From contig JAIKWL010000068.1 of the NCBI GenBank assembly GCA_024684815.1, positions 1 through 54,711 of the forward strand: a stretch of 54,711 nt of DNA, given 5' to 3'. Positions 8,719-15,986 of the stretch are shown here, piece by piece (within the stretch, counting starts at the first letter, position 1; each line of letters opens with the position of its first letter). The notes beneath the pieces are model-generated. The model had not been told where the DNA came from, did not search any database, and saw only the letters and a list, made by a program, of their open reading frames with translations. This DNA comes from Saccharofermentans sp. (GTDB lineage: Bacteria > Bacillota > Clostridia > Saccharofermentanales > Saccharofermentanaceae). Both the position numbers and the translations under genes were made by a program.

Positions 8719-9663
8719 ATGGATACTATACTTGCCGAAAACATGAAGAAACTGAGAGAAGAGCACTCACTCACTCAGGAGACGCTTGCAGAAGCTTTGG
8801 AAGTTTCTCCGATCGATATTTATATGTGGGAAGCGGGACGCGCTTACCCGGATAAAAGAAAGATAATAAAGATCGCAGAGTTTTTCGAAATATCTGTTGA
8901 TACATTATTGGAAAGCAAGGCGGACGATACCCCTGAGATCCCCGCATCAGATCATCTTCCGTTAAACTGCAAGATGTGCGGCGGAGAGCTGATCCATAAC
9001 TATCTCGCCGGTACCTGCAAGTGTGCCAACTGCGGAAAAAAGAGGGCTATTTCCGAGCTGTATCCGGGATTTGCCAAGTATACCCCTGTGATTGCTGCCA
9101 TTGCCAAAGCTAATGAGATTTTAAACGGCAAGACATTGCTTGCTTCGGCAGATGAAGCAAATCTTCTTTACAAGCAGGCCATAAATGAGTGCAACAAATT
9201 CAACGATATGGTCTCTCTCGAACTGCTTAAGATCTGTAACGAAGGACTGGTGAAAGTTAAGCAGTTTGAGATTTACTGCAGGGGCAAGCATTTCTTTGAT
9301 AACAAGTCTTTCAAAAGTGCGATGAATGAACTTGAGAAGATCCGCGGTTACAGGGATGCGGATGAAATGATCGAACGCTGCAAAGTCAAACTTGAGTCAA
9401 GTCACAAAGGTGATATCCCGTGGGCAGTCGTATTCAGTCTTATCATTCCCGGTACAATTGCCATCTCCCTGGCAGCCTTTGCCGGCTGGCCTATTTGGGT
9501 CTGCATCCTGATCTTCCTCGCAGGTTCTGCAGGATTGGGATATATCATTTACCGTGGAGGTGTACCGTCGATCATCATAAAGGTCATATCTTTCCTTTGT
9601 CTTGCAGCAACACCGCTCATCCTGATCCTGATACTCGCCTATCTGCTTCATTTTCATATATAA
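8719..9663 (+). CDS. Membrane-bound XRE-family regulator with zinc ribbon and helical repeats
   Basis: A 314-residue protein. Residues 4-64 are a Cro/C1-type helix-turn-helix (MKKLREEHSLTQETLAEALE, then WEAGRAYPDKRKIIKIAEFF). Residues 84-105 form a zinc ribbon (Cys 84, 87, 102, 105). Residues about 120-235 contain helical repeats related to tetratricopeptide repeats (SFKSAMNELEKIRGYRDADEM). The C-terminus has three hydrophobic segments (about 238-258, 262-280, 286-312). A transcription factor tethered to the membrane is expected, perhaps reporting an envelope or metal signal; the ligand is unknown. The ribosome site is GGGGAG. Related multi-domain XRE/zinc-ribbon proteins occur in Clostridia but their function is not established. 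Confidence 0.8.
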   Translation: MDTILAENMKKLREEHSLTQETLAEALEVSPIDIYMWEAGRAYPDKRKIIKIAEFFEISVDTLLESKADDTPEIPASDHLPLNCKMCGGELIHNYLAGTCKCANCGKKRAISELYPGFAKYTPVIAAIAKANEILNGKTLLASADEANLLYKQAINECNKFNDMVSLELLKICNEGLVKVKQFEIYCRGKHFFDNKSFKSAMNELEKIRGYRDADEMIERCKVKLESSHKGDIPWAVVFSLIIPGTIAISLAAFAGWPIWVCILIFLAGSAGLGYIIYRGGVPSIIIKVISFLCLAATPLILILILAYLLHFHI

Positions 9664-9810
9664 CCTGCCAACCTTATGACAGAACACGTTATTACTTAAC
9701 GGTTTATGAACGGAAAACACAGTTTTTTCAAAAATTTTTTGCCACATAAAAAAAAGACAAGTATATAAGAGATGACAGTATCAGCGGCTGGAAAACTCTG
9801 AAAAAAGTGC

Positions 9811-9839
9811 TTGCATAAACTATTTCTTGATGTTACAAT
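9811..9839 (+). promoter_or_regulatory. Promoter of candidate small RNA
   Basis: TTGCAT at 9811-9816 and TACAAT at 9834-9839 are spaced by exactly 17 bases. The expected start is near 9846, just before a hairpin-terminator unit. Confidence 0.55.
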
Positions 9840-9845
9840 CCCGAC

Positions 9846-9917
9846 AGATGAAGGAAGTGCCTGTCCGACATCTGAACCTGAATTGAAGGTTTGGATCGTG
9901 CAGCACTTCTTTTTTTA
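9846..9917 (+). ncRNA. Candidate small RNA of about 70 nt ending in an intrinsic terminator
   Basis: The region between the promoter and the T run has one long imperfect hairpin. The outer stem pairs AAGGAAGTGC (9851-9860) with GCACTTCTTT (9903-9912), and an inner stem pairs ATCTGAACCT with AGGTTTGGAT around a GAATTGA loop. Seven T follow from 9910 to 9916. This is the layout of a complete short transcript. It does not match a riboswitch consensus I know. It could also be a transcription attenuator for downstream sequence, but the frame that starts at 9917 has no ribosome site. Confidence 0.45.
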
Positions 9918-10151
9918 TGACCAAAAAACGAAAGGACATGGAACATCTTATGACTGCTATGTTGAGACATCTTCTATATAACCTCAAAGCACACCTGAAT
10001 ATGGTGTTAGCTTTTGTATGTTCTAATGTCCGAATAGATTTGGATAAGAGAGATCATTTCTATGGAAAAAATTATTTTTACGGACTTATAGGGCGGTCAC
10101 TATGTGATTTGACTTTTGTTTAGGCACAGGCAAAAAGATAAGACTTACAGC

Positions 10152-10189
10152 AGACCGTCCGTGATGAGAATAAAACGGACGGTCTTTTT
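10152..10189 (+). terminator. Strong Rho-independent terminator
   Basis: An eleven base-pair perfect stem (AGACCGTCCGT/ACGGACGGTCT) around a twelve-base loop is followed by TTTTTG. It ends a transcript upstream of the tRNA array. Confidence 0.75.
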
Positions 10190-10223
10190 GTTCTCATGCA
10201 CCTTGACAACTTAGACCTAACAT

Positions 10224-10297
10224 TCCCTTCTCATTCAAAGGTAGGATGCCTGACTGTTAATCAGAGAATGCAGGTTCAATTCCTGCGAAGGGAGCCA
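10224..10297 (+). tRNA. tRNA-Asn (GTT)
   Basis: Acceptor TCCCTTC pairs fully with GAAGGGA, followed by G73 and encoded CCA. The D stem ATTC/GGAT encloses only seven bases with GG. The anticodon loop CTGTTAA gives GTT; the stem has one C-A mismatch at 27-43. The T arm is GCAGG-TTCAATT-CCTGC. Position 9 is C. Shortened D loop and the mismatch make it atypical but foldable. Confidence 0.8.
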
Positions 10298-10308
10298 ATA
10301 AAAGAGTC

Positions 10309-10335
10309 TTGCATGGAAACAGGCACTCCATGCAA
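10309..10335 (+). repeat. Inverted repeat (hairpin) in the tRNA spacer
   Basis: A nine base-pair perfect stem (TTGCATGGA/TCCATGCAA) with a nine-base loop, between tRNA-Asn and tRNA-Phe. There is no T tract. It may be a processing signal or the collapsed acceptor of a lost tRNA. Confidence 0.55.
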
Positions 10336-10342
10336 AGCTTAA

Positions 10343-10376
10343 GGGATGTGAAGAAGCAGTTTGCTTCTTCCGTCCC
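10343..10376 (+). repeat. Second hairpin in the tRNA spacer
   Basis: GGGA/TCCC closes an internal loop above a nine base-pair stem GAAGAAGCA/TGCTTCTTC with a GTT loop. It lies eight bases before tRNA-Phe. The following CCCG can also pair with the 5-prime arm of the Phe acceptor. Confidence 0.55.
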
Positions 10377-10383
10377 GGTTTAC

Positions 10384-10459
10384 GGGCGGTAAGCTAATCC
10401 GGTGAAAGCAGCGGTTTGAAGCACCGTGTAGGTTGGATCGACACCAACACTGCCCACCA
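10384..10459 (+). tRNA. tRNA-Phe (GAA)
   Basis: Acceptor GGGCGGT/ACTGCCC pairs along all seven positions with one G-U, then A73 and CCA. D stem GCT/AGC. Anticodon loop TTGAAGC gives GAA on a stem GCGGT/ACCGT. T arm GTTGG-ATCGACA-CCAAC has A in place of the near-universal T54, and position 8 is A rather than T. Length 76. Confidence 0.8.
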
Positions 10460-10470
10460 AACACCAATAT

Positions 10471-10545
10471 GTGGTTATTAGTGTAGCGACAGCACGGCAG
10501 TTTGTGGCACTGCAGGCATGGGTTTGACTCCCTTATTTCCACCCA
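10471..10545 (+). tRNA. tRNA-His (GTG)
   Basis: The extra G at -1 faces C73, the specific mark of tRNA-His, and CCA is encoded. Anticodon loop TTGTGGC on a perfect GCAGT/ACTGC stem. The acceptor has two consecutive T-T mismatches (4-69 and 5-68), the D loop lacks the GG pair, and the T loop reads TTTGACT with C56 changed to T. Identity is clear; structural quality is poor. Confidence 0.78.
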
Positions 10546-10549
10546 ATAT

Positions 10550-10637
10550 GCCGCCGTAATTCGTTAAGGAGGCGAGACAGACTGTAAATCTGTTACCTAT
10601 GAGGTTCGAGTGGGTTCGATTCCTTCGGGCGGCACCA
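10550..10637 (+). tRNA. tRNA-Tyr (GTA), class II
   Basis: 88 bases with a long variable arm (ACCT/AGGT stem). Anticodon loop CTGTAAA gives GTA on a perfect ACAGA/TCTGT stem. Acceptor GCCGCCG/GGGCGGC has one G-G mismatch at 7-66, and the T stem has one T-T mismatch. T loop TTCGATT is normal; A73 and CCA are present. Confidence 0.82.
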
Positions 10638-10640
10638 ATA

Positions 10641-10715
10641 CGGAACATAGCGCAATGGCAGAGCAGGCGGCTTATATCCGTCAGGTTCAAGGTTCAAGTC
10701 CTTGTGTTCCGACCA
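10641..10715 (+). tRNA. tRNA-Ile (TAT)
   Basis: Acceptor CGGAACA/TGTTCCG is perfect, with A73 and CCA. Anticodon loop CTTATAT gives TAT, which reads AUA directly. T arm CAAGG-TTCAAGT-CCTTG is perfect. The D stem has one mismatch. Bacteria normally read AUA with a CAT tRNA modified by TilS, so a TAT isoacceptor is uncommon. Confidence 0.78.
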
Positions 10716-10718
10716 AAT

Positions 10719-10794
10719 GTCTCTGCAGCCGGTCGGCCCGGCATACAGTCCGCAAAACTGTACTATGCAGGTTCGAGTCCTGCCGGAGACTCCA
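10719..10794 (+). tRNA. tRNA-Cys (GCA)
   Basis: Acceptor GTCTCTG/CGGAGAC pairs along seven positions with one wobble; T73 is the known Cys identity base and CCA is encoded. D stem GCCG/CGGC. The anticodon loop reads CCGCAAA, giving GCA but with C at position 33 instead of the universal T, and position 8 is C. T arm GCAGG-TTCGAGT-CCTGC is normal. Confidence 0.78.
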
Positions 10795-10895
10795 CAAACG
10801 GCCGCAAAGGAGAGAAAGCTGCTTTTATCCGCACGCTTCTGCTTCACGTAAAAGATTATTCCGCCAATGATCACAAAGAAATAGATGGTCATGCT

Positions 10896-10925
10896 TTGCC
10901 TCTAAAAATTCAGATGTTCTATAAT
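10896..10925 (+). promoter_or_regulatory. Promoter for the glycosylase gene
   Basis: TTGCCT (10896-10901) and a perfect TATAAT (10920-10925) are spaced by 18 bases, giving a start near 10932 and a leader of about 35 bases. Confidence 0.55.
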
Positions 10926-10966
10926 GAATATATATATATGTATAAGTTTTCGAGGTCTGACAGATA

Positions 10967-11446
10967 ATGATAGTACATCCCATTCCACCGGTCTTTGATG
11001 AGAATTCAAAAGTGCTGATATTAGGAAGCTTCCCTTCGGTCAGATCAAGAGAAGAAGGATTCTTTTACGGGCATCCCCAAAACCGTTTCTGGAAAGTAAC
11101 TTCATCCGTCTTCGGTGAAGATACTCCGTCAGGAACTGAAGAAAAGAAGGCATTTCTTCTCCGCAATCACATTGCTTTATGGGATGTAATAGGTTCGTGC
11201 GAGATCAACGGATCATCTGATTCGAGCATCCGGAATGCAACTGTAAATGATGTTTCTCTCATCCTGAACACAGCAAAGATCCGTTCGGTATATCTCAACG
11301 GAAGAAAGGCATATCAGCTCTATCAGAAATTCATGTTCCCGCGTACCGGCCGCGAAGGGATCTGCCTTCCTTCAACAAGCCCTGCAAACGCAGCCTGGAG
11401 CACGGATAAACTGACAGAAGCATGGAAGATAATAAAGATAACCTGA
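10967..11446 (+). CDS. DNA-deoxyinosine glycosylase (uracil-DNA glycosylase superfamily, HDG type)
   Basis: A 159-residue repair enzyme that removes deaminated purine (hypoxanthine) from DNA. The superfamily motif A is seen as ILGSFPSVRSREEGFFYGHP with the following QNRFW, and motif B as LPSTSPANA near residue 135-143, both typical of the bacterial deoxyinosine glycosylase family. The length matches that family. It has its own promoter downstream of the tRNA array and is convergent with the flippase gene. No partner genes are visible. Confidence 0.85.
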   Translation: MIVHPIPPVFDENSKVLILGSFPSVRSREEGFFYGHPQNRFWKVTSSVFGEDTPSGTEEKKAFLLRNHIALWDVIGSCEINGSSDSSIRNATVNDVSLILNTAKIRSVYLNGRKAYQLYQKFMFPRTGREGICLPSTSPANAAWSTDKLTEAWKIIKIT

Positions 11447-11481
11447 AAACTCTGTGACGTGTTTTCCCCGTTTAGCACTTA

Positions 11482-12987
11482 TTATTTCTTCGCAAAATAA
11501 TTTCTGAACTTCTCATATTCAGGTGTCTTACGGTTGGTAATAAAGAAAACAAATGTGGTGACCGAGCATACTGTCAGCGCTTTTAATATCAAAGGGAAGA
11601 TTCCGATTCCGATAAACGGCAGTATAAAGAAGCAGATCAAATAACTGATTGCGGTCAGGATAAAAAATCTGAGCTGCTTTCTCCAATAGTTTTTTGTAAG
11701 ATCGCAATACAGTTTTTTTGCAAGGACTTTCGGTTCATACCACAGATTCGTAAGAACAAGGCTGATAGTGGTTGCCAACAGTATTCCGAATACTCCGAAG
11801 AACAGCCCCAGAACGACCGAGAATACAATATTCAACCCGGCGCGGATCAGCAGAATATACTTGACGTCATCAAATAATCCGTTCGCTTCTCTGAATATCC
11901 ATACAGGAGCAATAGCGTATGTTATATAGAAATTCAACGCGATGATAAAGACTGTCGCATTATCAAGAAGATACACAGGGCCAAGCCATACCGTGATAAG
12001 GTCATTAAACAGCAGCGAAAACCCTGTTAATCCCAAAGCAGCTATCAGATGATAAACCAGAAGCATCATATCAAAGAGTCCTTTTTGCTGCTCTTTGCTC
12101 TCTTTTACAGCCAGGTTTCCTATTCCTGTTATCAATGACGCATTTATAATCGCGATCAGATTAGTAAACGCAATGATGATCGAATAGTAGTTTGAATACA
12201 GACCGACGGCAGTAATGCCGACCAAAACGGAAATGAGTATATTATCCGTACTGTTTATAAGGACCGCACCGACCTTATACATGAAAGTGGCACGGATCCT
12301 GCCATATATTTCCTGTTTATCGAAAACGGAATCTTTTCCTGCCCTGAACACTTCCGGATGGATCTTTTCCGCCGCGATACTTAACGCAATATTATAAAGG
12401 ATCGTTGTAACAGTCGAAGCAAGCACATAGAAATGGTAGTCTTTGAAGACGATCAATACGATTATCTGTACTATCTGAAGCACAAAATTCGTGAGCAGCA
12501 TAAATATCCTTTGGATACGCTGCTCCTGAAAAGCAGCAAACAAGGCTATCTTATGTGCAACAAAATATGTTAATACCATATTTATGAGATAAACAACATA
12601 GTAAAAGATCAGGTCTGTCTGCGGGATGTCGGATTTGATCAGAAATCTCAGGAACGGGATTACTGCCACTCCGATCACAAATAAGATACCTGCCAGGGTA
12701 AAGTAGATCTTCTTAAAGAAAACAAGCAATGAATTGATCAGTTCATTATCATGTTCGGCAACAGGCTTATAGAGCGAATACAGAAATGCTGAATCAAGAC
12801 CGAGTTCTGCTAAAGATAATACTGTCAGGATATTGGTATAAAGGCCGTTGATCCCCAGGTAATCTGCCGAAAGATAACTAAGAAAGATCTTTCTCCCGAT
12901 AAAGGAAAGAATAAAAACACCTGTCTGGGCAATATACCCATACACTATGTTTCTTTTGGCATTCTGACTTCTTGTTTTCTCTGTCAT
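11482..12987 (-). CDS. Wzx-like polysaccharide flippase
   Basis: A 501-residue protein of 12 to 14 hydrophobic helices, opening with the RNIVYGYIAQTGVFILSFIG segment common to the MATE/Wzx-like exporters of O-antigen and wall polysaccharide subunits. It should move lipid-linked oligosaccharide across the membrane. It is the last gene of the minus-strand polysaccharide cluster; its ATG overlaps the stop of the upstream fusion gene (ATGA), so the two are translationally coupled. No Wzy-type polymerase is visible in the cluster. Confidence 0.85.
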   Translation of the reverse strand: MTEKTRSQNAKRNIVYGYIAQTGVFILSFIGRKIFLSYLSADYLGINGLYTNILTVLSLAELGLDSAFLYSLYKPVAEHDNELINSLLVFFKKIYFTLAGILFVIGVAVIPFLRFLIKSDIPQTDLIFYYVVYLINMVLTYFVAHKIALFAAFQEQRIQRIFMLLTNFVLQIVQIIVLIVFKDYHFYVLASTVTTILYNIALSIAAEKIHPEVFRAGKDSVFDKQEIYGRIRATFMYKVGAVLINSTDNILISVLVGITAVGLYSNYYSIIIAFTNLIAIINASLITGIGNLAVKESKEQQKGLFDMMLLVYHLIAALGLTGFSLLFNDLITVWLGPVYLLDNATVFIIALNFYITYAIAPVWIFREANGLFDDVKYILLIRAGLNIVFSVVLGLFFGVFGILLATTISLVLTNLWYEPKVLAKKLYCDLTKNYWRKQLRFFILTAISYLICFFILPFIGIGIFPLILKALTVCSVTTFVFFITNRKTPEYEKFRNYFAKK

Positions 12988-14981
12988 CTGGCTAACCGCA
13001 GTATATCTTCCTTCATTTCAGAAAACTTTACGGTCAGATCACTGTTATCGTACGTCTGACTTCCGTGAGGCATATCTGCATATATCTCAGCAATCTTACC
13101 GGGATCATCGCAAAGACGGATATAATCAAGATGCTTGATCCATTCATAACATTCTATCACCTTGTGACTCCTGCTATTAAGGACTATGCAGGGAGTGCCG
13201 GTTACAGCTGCAAAGATCATTCCGTGAAGCCTGTCAGTAACCACCAGTTCAGAACCGCGGACCTTATTAATGAGTTTATTGTATTCGCGTTTTCTTTGCT
13301 TTTCGGGGATCCTGTAAGGAAGCACGGTATCACTGAAAGTTACTTTTTCTCCAAAAACAGATCTCAGATGATCCGTAAGTTCTTCATCTGTTTCAGGAGA
13401 CCTGGTCTTCTCACAGTCATTCCGCAAGAGCAACAGACAACCTGAACGTTCAATATGCGAAGCATCTTCTTTGAGCAGCATTACCATATCAGGAACAACA
13501 CCGGCATTTACTCCCATGTCTTTTAGGGTTTGATAGCTTTTCCGCTCCCGGGCATAGATCTTAAGATTTTTGTGTGTGCTATATATATTAGATGATCTGA
13601 TGTATTCTTCCTTACCGAACTCATTTTCGTGGAAATACAGAGTGTTCGGGAAAAACAACATTGATGAATCCGGATTTGAGGTAATTACATCACGGACCAT
13701 TTCTTCGTTGTGAAACCAAAGGGTGCCTAGATATCCCCCTCCGTGAAACAGAACAGGACTGCCGTTAAATATGTTAAGCAAGCCTCTTTTACTCAGCTCA
13801 TATAATGATTCATCGGTAACTTCAAAATATTTAACGCCTGCCATATCAAGCATTTTCCGCTCTGATATTGCAATAGCCTGATCCCCCATATTGCCGTGTA
13901 CAGGCGTAAGGATCCAGAAGATCATATGAGGATCCCGTTTTGCTGCAATGATCTTTTCGATCGACTTGTTTACCTGCGCATCATGATCAAAGCAGATATC
14001 TCTCATTTTCTTATAAAGATGATATAAGGGTTTGTTCAGATTAAACAGTCTTATCGATAAGCGGATGTTGCCGTTCTTTTTGAGCAACGGCATCAGTCTT
14101 TTAAAGCATTCTTTAACTTCGTGCGATTTCTGCTCTTCTTTAGAAAGTTTCTCCCAATAGAACATCATAACCCACGCATAATACCAGTTAAGCCATTTTG
14201 CGGACTTCCTGTTTATATCAGGATGCGAATCAATAAAACGTTCTGATTCCTCGGCACAAATGCATATTGATTTAAGTTTCGATAAGTAATCTTCCCCGGT
14301 GATGATAGAACCCGTTCTGTAGCGCCGGTAATGCAACGGCCGGTTAATAACAGAAACCCTTTCACATAATGAAGTCAACTGAAAATTATACAGTTCATCT
14401 TCATGAAGGATTCCCTCATAGAACTTCAGATCATTGTTTTCGATCACACTTCTTCTTGTAAATATCATTCCGCAATTCGGATTGTAATCATTATTCTCAA
14501 TAGCCAGCTGATAAAAATCAGGTCCGGTCATAACATCAGGGTAAGAACCATAAAATTTATAACCTGTACGGTCAGTATCTCTGACCCATTTATAATCTTT
14601 AGTTCCGTCTTCAAAGATATAAGCAGAAAACCTTACCTGATCCAGGTCTTCACTTTCAGCTTTGCTATAAAGTAATTCCATCGCATTATCAGCCAGGAAA
14701 TCATCACTGTCTAAGAAATATACATATTTGCCTTGAGCTGATTCAAGCCCTGTATTACGGGCTGCGCTCAGTCCGCCGTTCTCACGGTTAACCAATCTGA
14801 AATTCGGATTTCGTTCAGAATACTCTGCAGCTATCAATTCGGAACCGTCAGTTGAGCCGTCATTAACCATAATGACTTCAATGCCATTAAGAGTCTGGCG
14901 TTCAAGACTGTCCAAGCATTCCTTCAGATATGCTTTAACATTATATATAGGAACGATAACTGAAACCCTGATAAGATCCAA
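12984..14981 (-). CDS. Fusion of family 2 glycosyltransferase and polysaccharide pyruvyl transferase
   Basis: A 665-residue two-domain enzyme. Residues 6-200 are a GT2 domain (VSVIVPIYNVKAYLKECLDS, then VNDGSTDGS and the metal-binding FLDSDDF). Residues about 352-645 match the pyruvyltransferase family that includes CsaB and ExoV: NMGDQAI, LFHGGGYLGTLW, RERKSYQTL and TDRLHGMIFAAVTGTPCIVL. It probably adds a sugar and then a ketal-pyruvate to a surface polymer. The start is TTG with a GAGGT site eight bases upstream; no ATG fits the domain edge. Pyruvyl groups in related systems anchor S-layer proteins, which is only one possible outcome here. Confidence 0.85.
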   Translation of the reverse strand: MDLIRVSVIVPIYNVKAYLKECLDSLERQTLNGIEVIMVNDGSTDGSELIAAEYSERNPNFRLVNRENGGLSAARNTGLESAQGKYVYFLDSDDFLADNAMELLYSKAESEDLDQVRFSAYIFEDGTKDYKWVRDTDRTGYKFYGSYPDVMTGPDFYQLAIENNDYNPNCGMIFTRRSVIENNDLKFYEGILHEDELYNFQLTSLCERVSVINRPLHYRRYRTGSIITGEDYLSKLKSICICAEESERFIDSHPDINRKSAKWLNWYYAWVMMFYWEKLSKEEQKSHEVKECFKRLMPLLKKNGNIRLSIRLFNLNKPLYHLYKKMRDICFDHDAQVNKSIEKIIAAKRDPHMIFWILTPVHGNMGDQAIAISERKMLDMAGVKYFEVTDESLYELSKRGLLNIFNGSPVLFHGGGYLGTLWFHNEEMVRDVITSNPDSSMLFFPNTLYFHENEFGKEEYIRSSNIYSTHKNLKIYARERKSYQTLKDMGVNAGVVPDMVMLLKEDASHIERSGCLLLLRNDCEKTRSPETDEELTDHLRSVFGEKVTFSDTVLPYRIPEKQRKREYNKLINKVRGSELVVTDRLHGMIFAAVTGTPCIVLNSRSHKVIECYEWIKHLDYIRLCDDPGKIAEIYADMPHGSQTYDNSDLTVKFSEMKEDILRLAR

Positions 14982-14999
14982 TGATATTACCTCATCACA

Positions 15000-15983
15000 T
15001 TAATATGACAGCCTGGTCATGAACTTATTTATTCTTACTAAAATATACATCATATAGAGTTTTATTCTTTCAATAAGACCAAGATCTGAAAAATGTATCC
15101 ATTTGTATGTATACGTAAGATCCTTCTTTTTTGCTTCTTCTGAATAAGGTTTCAGCTTATCTGGATCTATATTTTTCCTGTTCTTCATAAGACTCTTCCA
15201 TATATGCGAAAAACGCACTTTTGACTGTGAAGTGAATTTAGGATTTATCTTCAGACACATATCGAACATCATCATGCTCCTTACGGAGTTTTCTATCTCG
15301 TTTCCGCCGGTCCATATGCCGTCTCCGGTCTGAGTATAAACAGCCCAGAATTCAGGAAAGTAATATAGCTTCCCGTATTGGATAACAGAAAAAGTAATAA
15401 CGATATCATCAAAATGATTCTTGAGAAGAACTGTATCCAGCTTTCTGATAACAGAGCTTCTGATAAGCAATGTGTCTGTGCTGAAATAGAGATCCCGCCA
15501 GTATTCTTTTGCTCCGACCTTGCCTTCATTAAGCTTTATGTCCATGACCGGAATACGTCTGCCGTCATCATACTGCATATACATATTGTGACCGCAGGCA
15601 ATACAATCACTGTTTTCCTCTTTTTCGAGAATATCAACCTGTTTCTGGAGTTTCAGATCATAACTGAAATAATCATCTCCATCCAGGAAGGTAAAGTAAT
15701 CGGTGTCAACATGGGCAAGCAGATTAAGTCTGTTTCCGGAAGCTCTGAACCCGGGTGTTTGCTGTTCCTCATTCCGTTCCATTATGAACAGTTCAAAAAT
15801 GTCGGGATATCTGCTGATCCATTCATTAACTATGGCAACTGTTTTATCATCAGAACCGTCATCACCGACAAGAATCTTGATCCCGAAGTCAGTTTTCTGG
15901 GAAACAATGCTCTCAAGAGCTTTATCAACATATTTCTCCTGGTTATAGAAAGTAACTAAAACACTGACTTTGGGCTTACACAT
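15000..15983 (-). CDS. Family 2 glycosyltransferase
   Basis: 327 residues, from the ATG at 15983 (a TTG codon precedes it in frame). GT-A fold signatures are VSVLVTFYNQEKYVDKALES, VGDDGSDDKT and FLDGDDYF. The DGDD metal site is intact. The donor and acceptor cannot be told from sequence. The start lies four bases beyond the stop of the deacetylase gene, so the genes are in one transcript. It resembles the 18049 product (RVSVMITFFNQKQYINDCLS, FLDGDDYYSDD), suggesting a duplication inside the cluster. Confidence 0.85.
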   Translation of the reverse strand: MCKPKVSVLVTFYNQEKYVDKALESIVSQKTDFGIKILVGDDGSDDKTVAIVNEWISRYPDIFELFIMERNEEQQTPGFRASGNRLNLLAHVDTDYFTFLDGDDYFSYDLKLQKQVDILEKEENSDCIACGHNMYMQYDDGRRIPVMDIKLNEGKVGAKEYWRDLYFSTDTLLIRSSVIRKLDTVLLKNHFDDIVITFSVIQYGKLYYFPEFWAVYTQTGDGIWTGGNEIENSVRSMMMFDMCLKINPKFTSQSKVRFSHIWKSLMKNRKNIDPDKLKPYSEEAKKKDLTYTYKWIHFSDLGLIERIKLYMMYILVRINKFMTRLSY

Positions 15984-15986
15984 CAA

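Larger units (their letters stand above)
9664..10223. other. 560-base intergenic region before the tRNA array
   Basis: Besides the candidate small RNA and its promoter, the only strong element is the terminator at 10152-10189. Between 9920 and 10078 I see AT-rich sequence without a convincing gene; the 68-codon frame starting at 9917 begins directly on the T run of the preceding terminator and has no ribosome site. From about 10079 to 10110 a segment (ACGGAC...GGGCGGTC) can pair with the left arm of the terminator, so a switchable leader is possible. Confidence 0.4.

Noticed and set aside
9917-10123. 68-codon open frame between the candidate small RNA and the tRNA array
   Set aside because: It begins on the last base after a terminator T run, has no ribosome site and shows no family likeness.
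10079-10189. Cyclic di-GMP riboswitch or T-box leader
   Set aside because: Short resemblances (GGTCAC, GCACAGG, AGGGCGG) are present but the conserved cores and spacing of either class are not.
10795-10860. Terminator after tRNA-Cys
   Set aside because: Only a short imperfect stem before TTTTA is possible; not convincing.
10593-10892. Protein-coding frames across the tRNA region
   Set aside because: They arise from tRNA sequence; cloverleaf pairing and encoded CCA ends explain the region.
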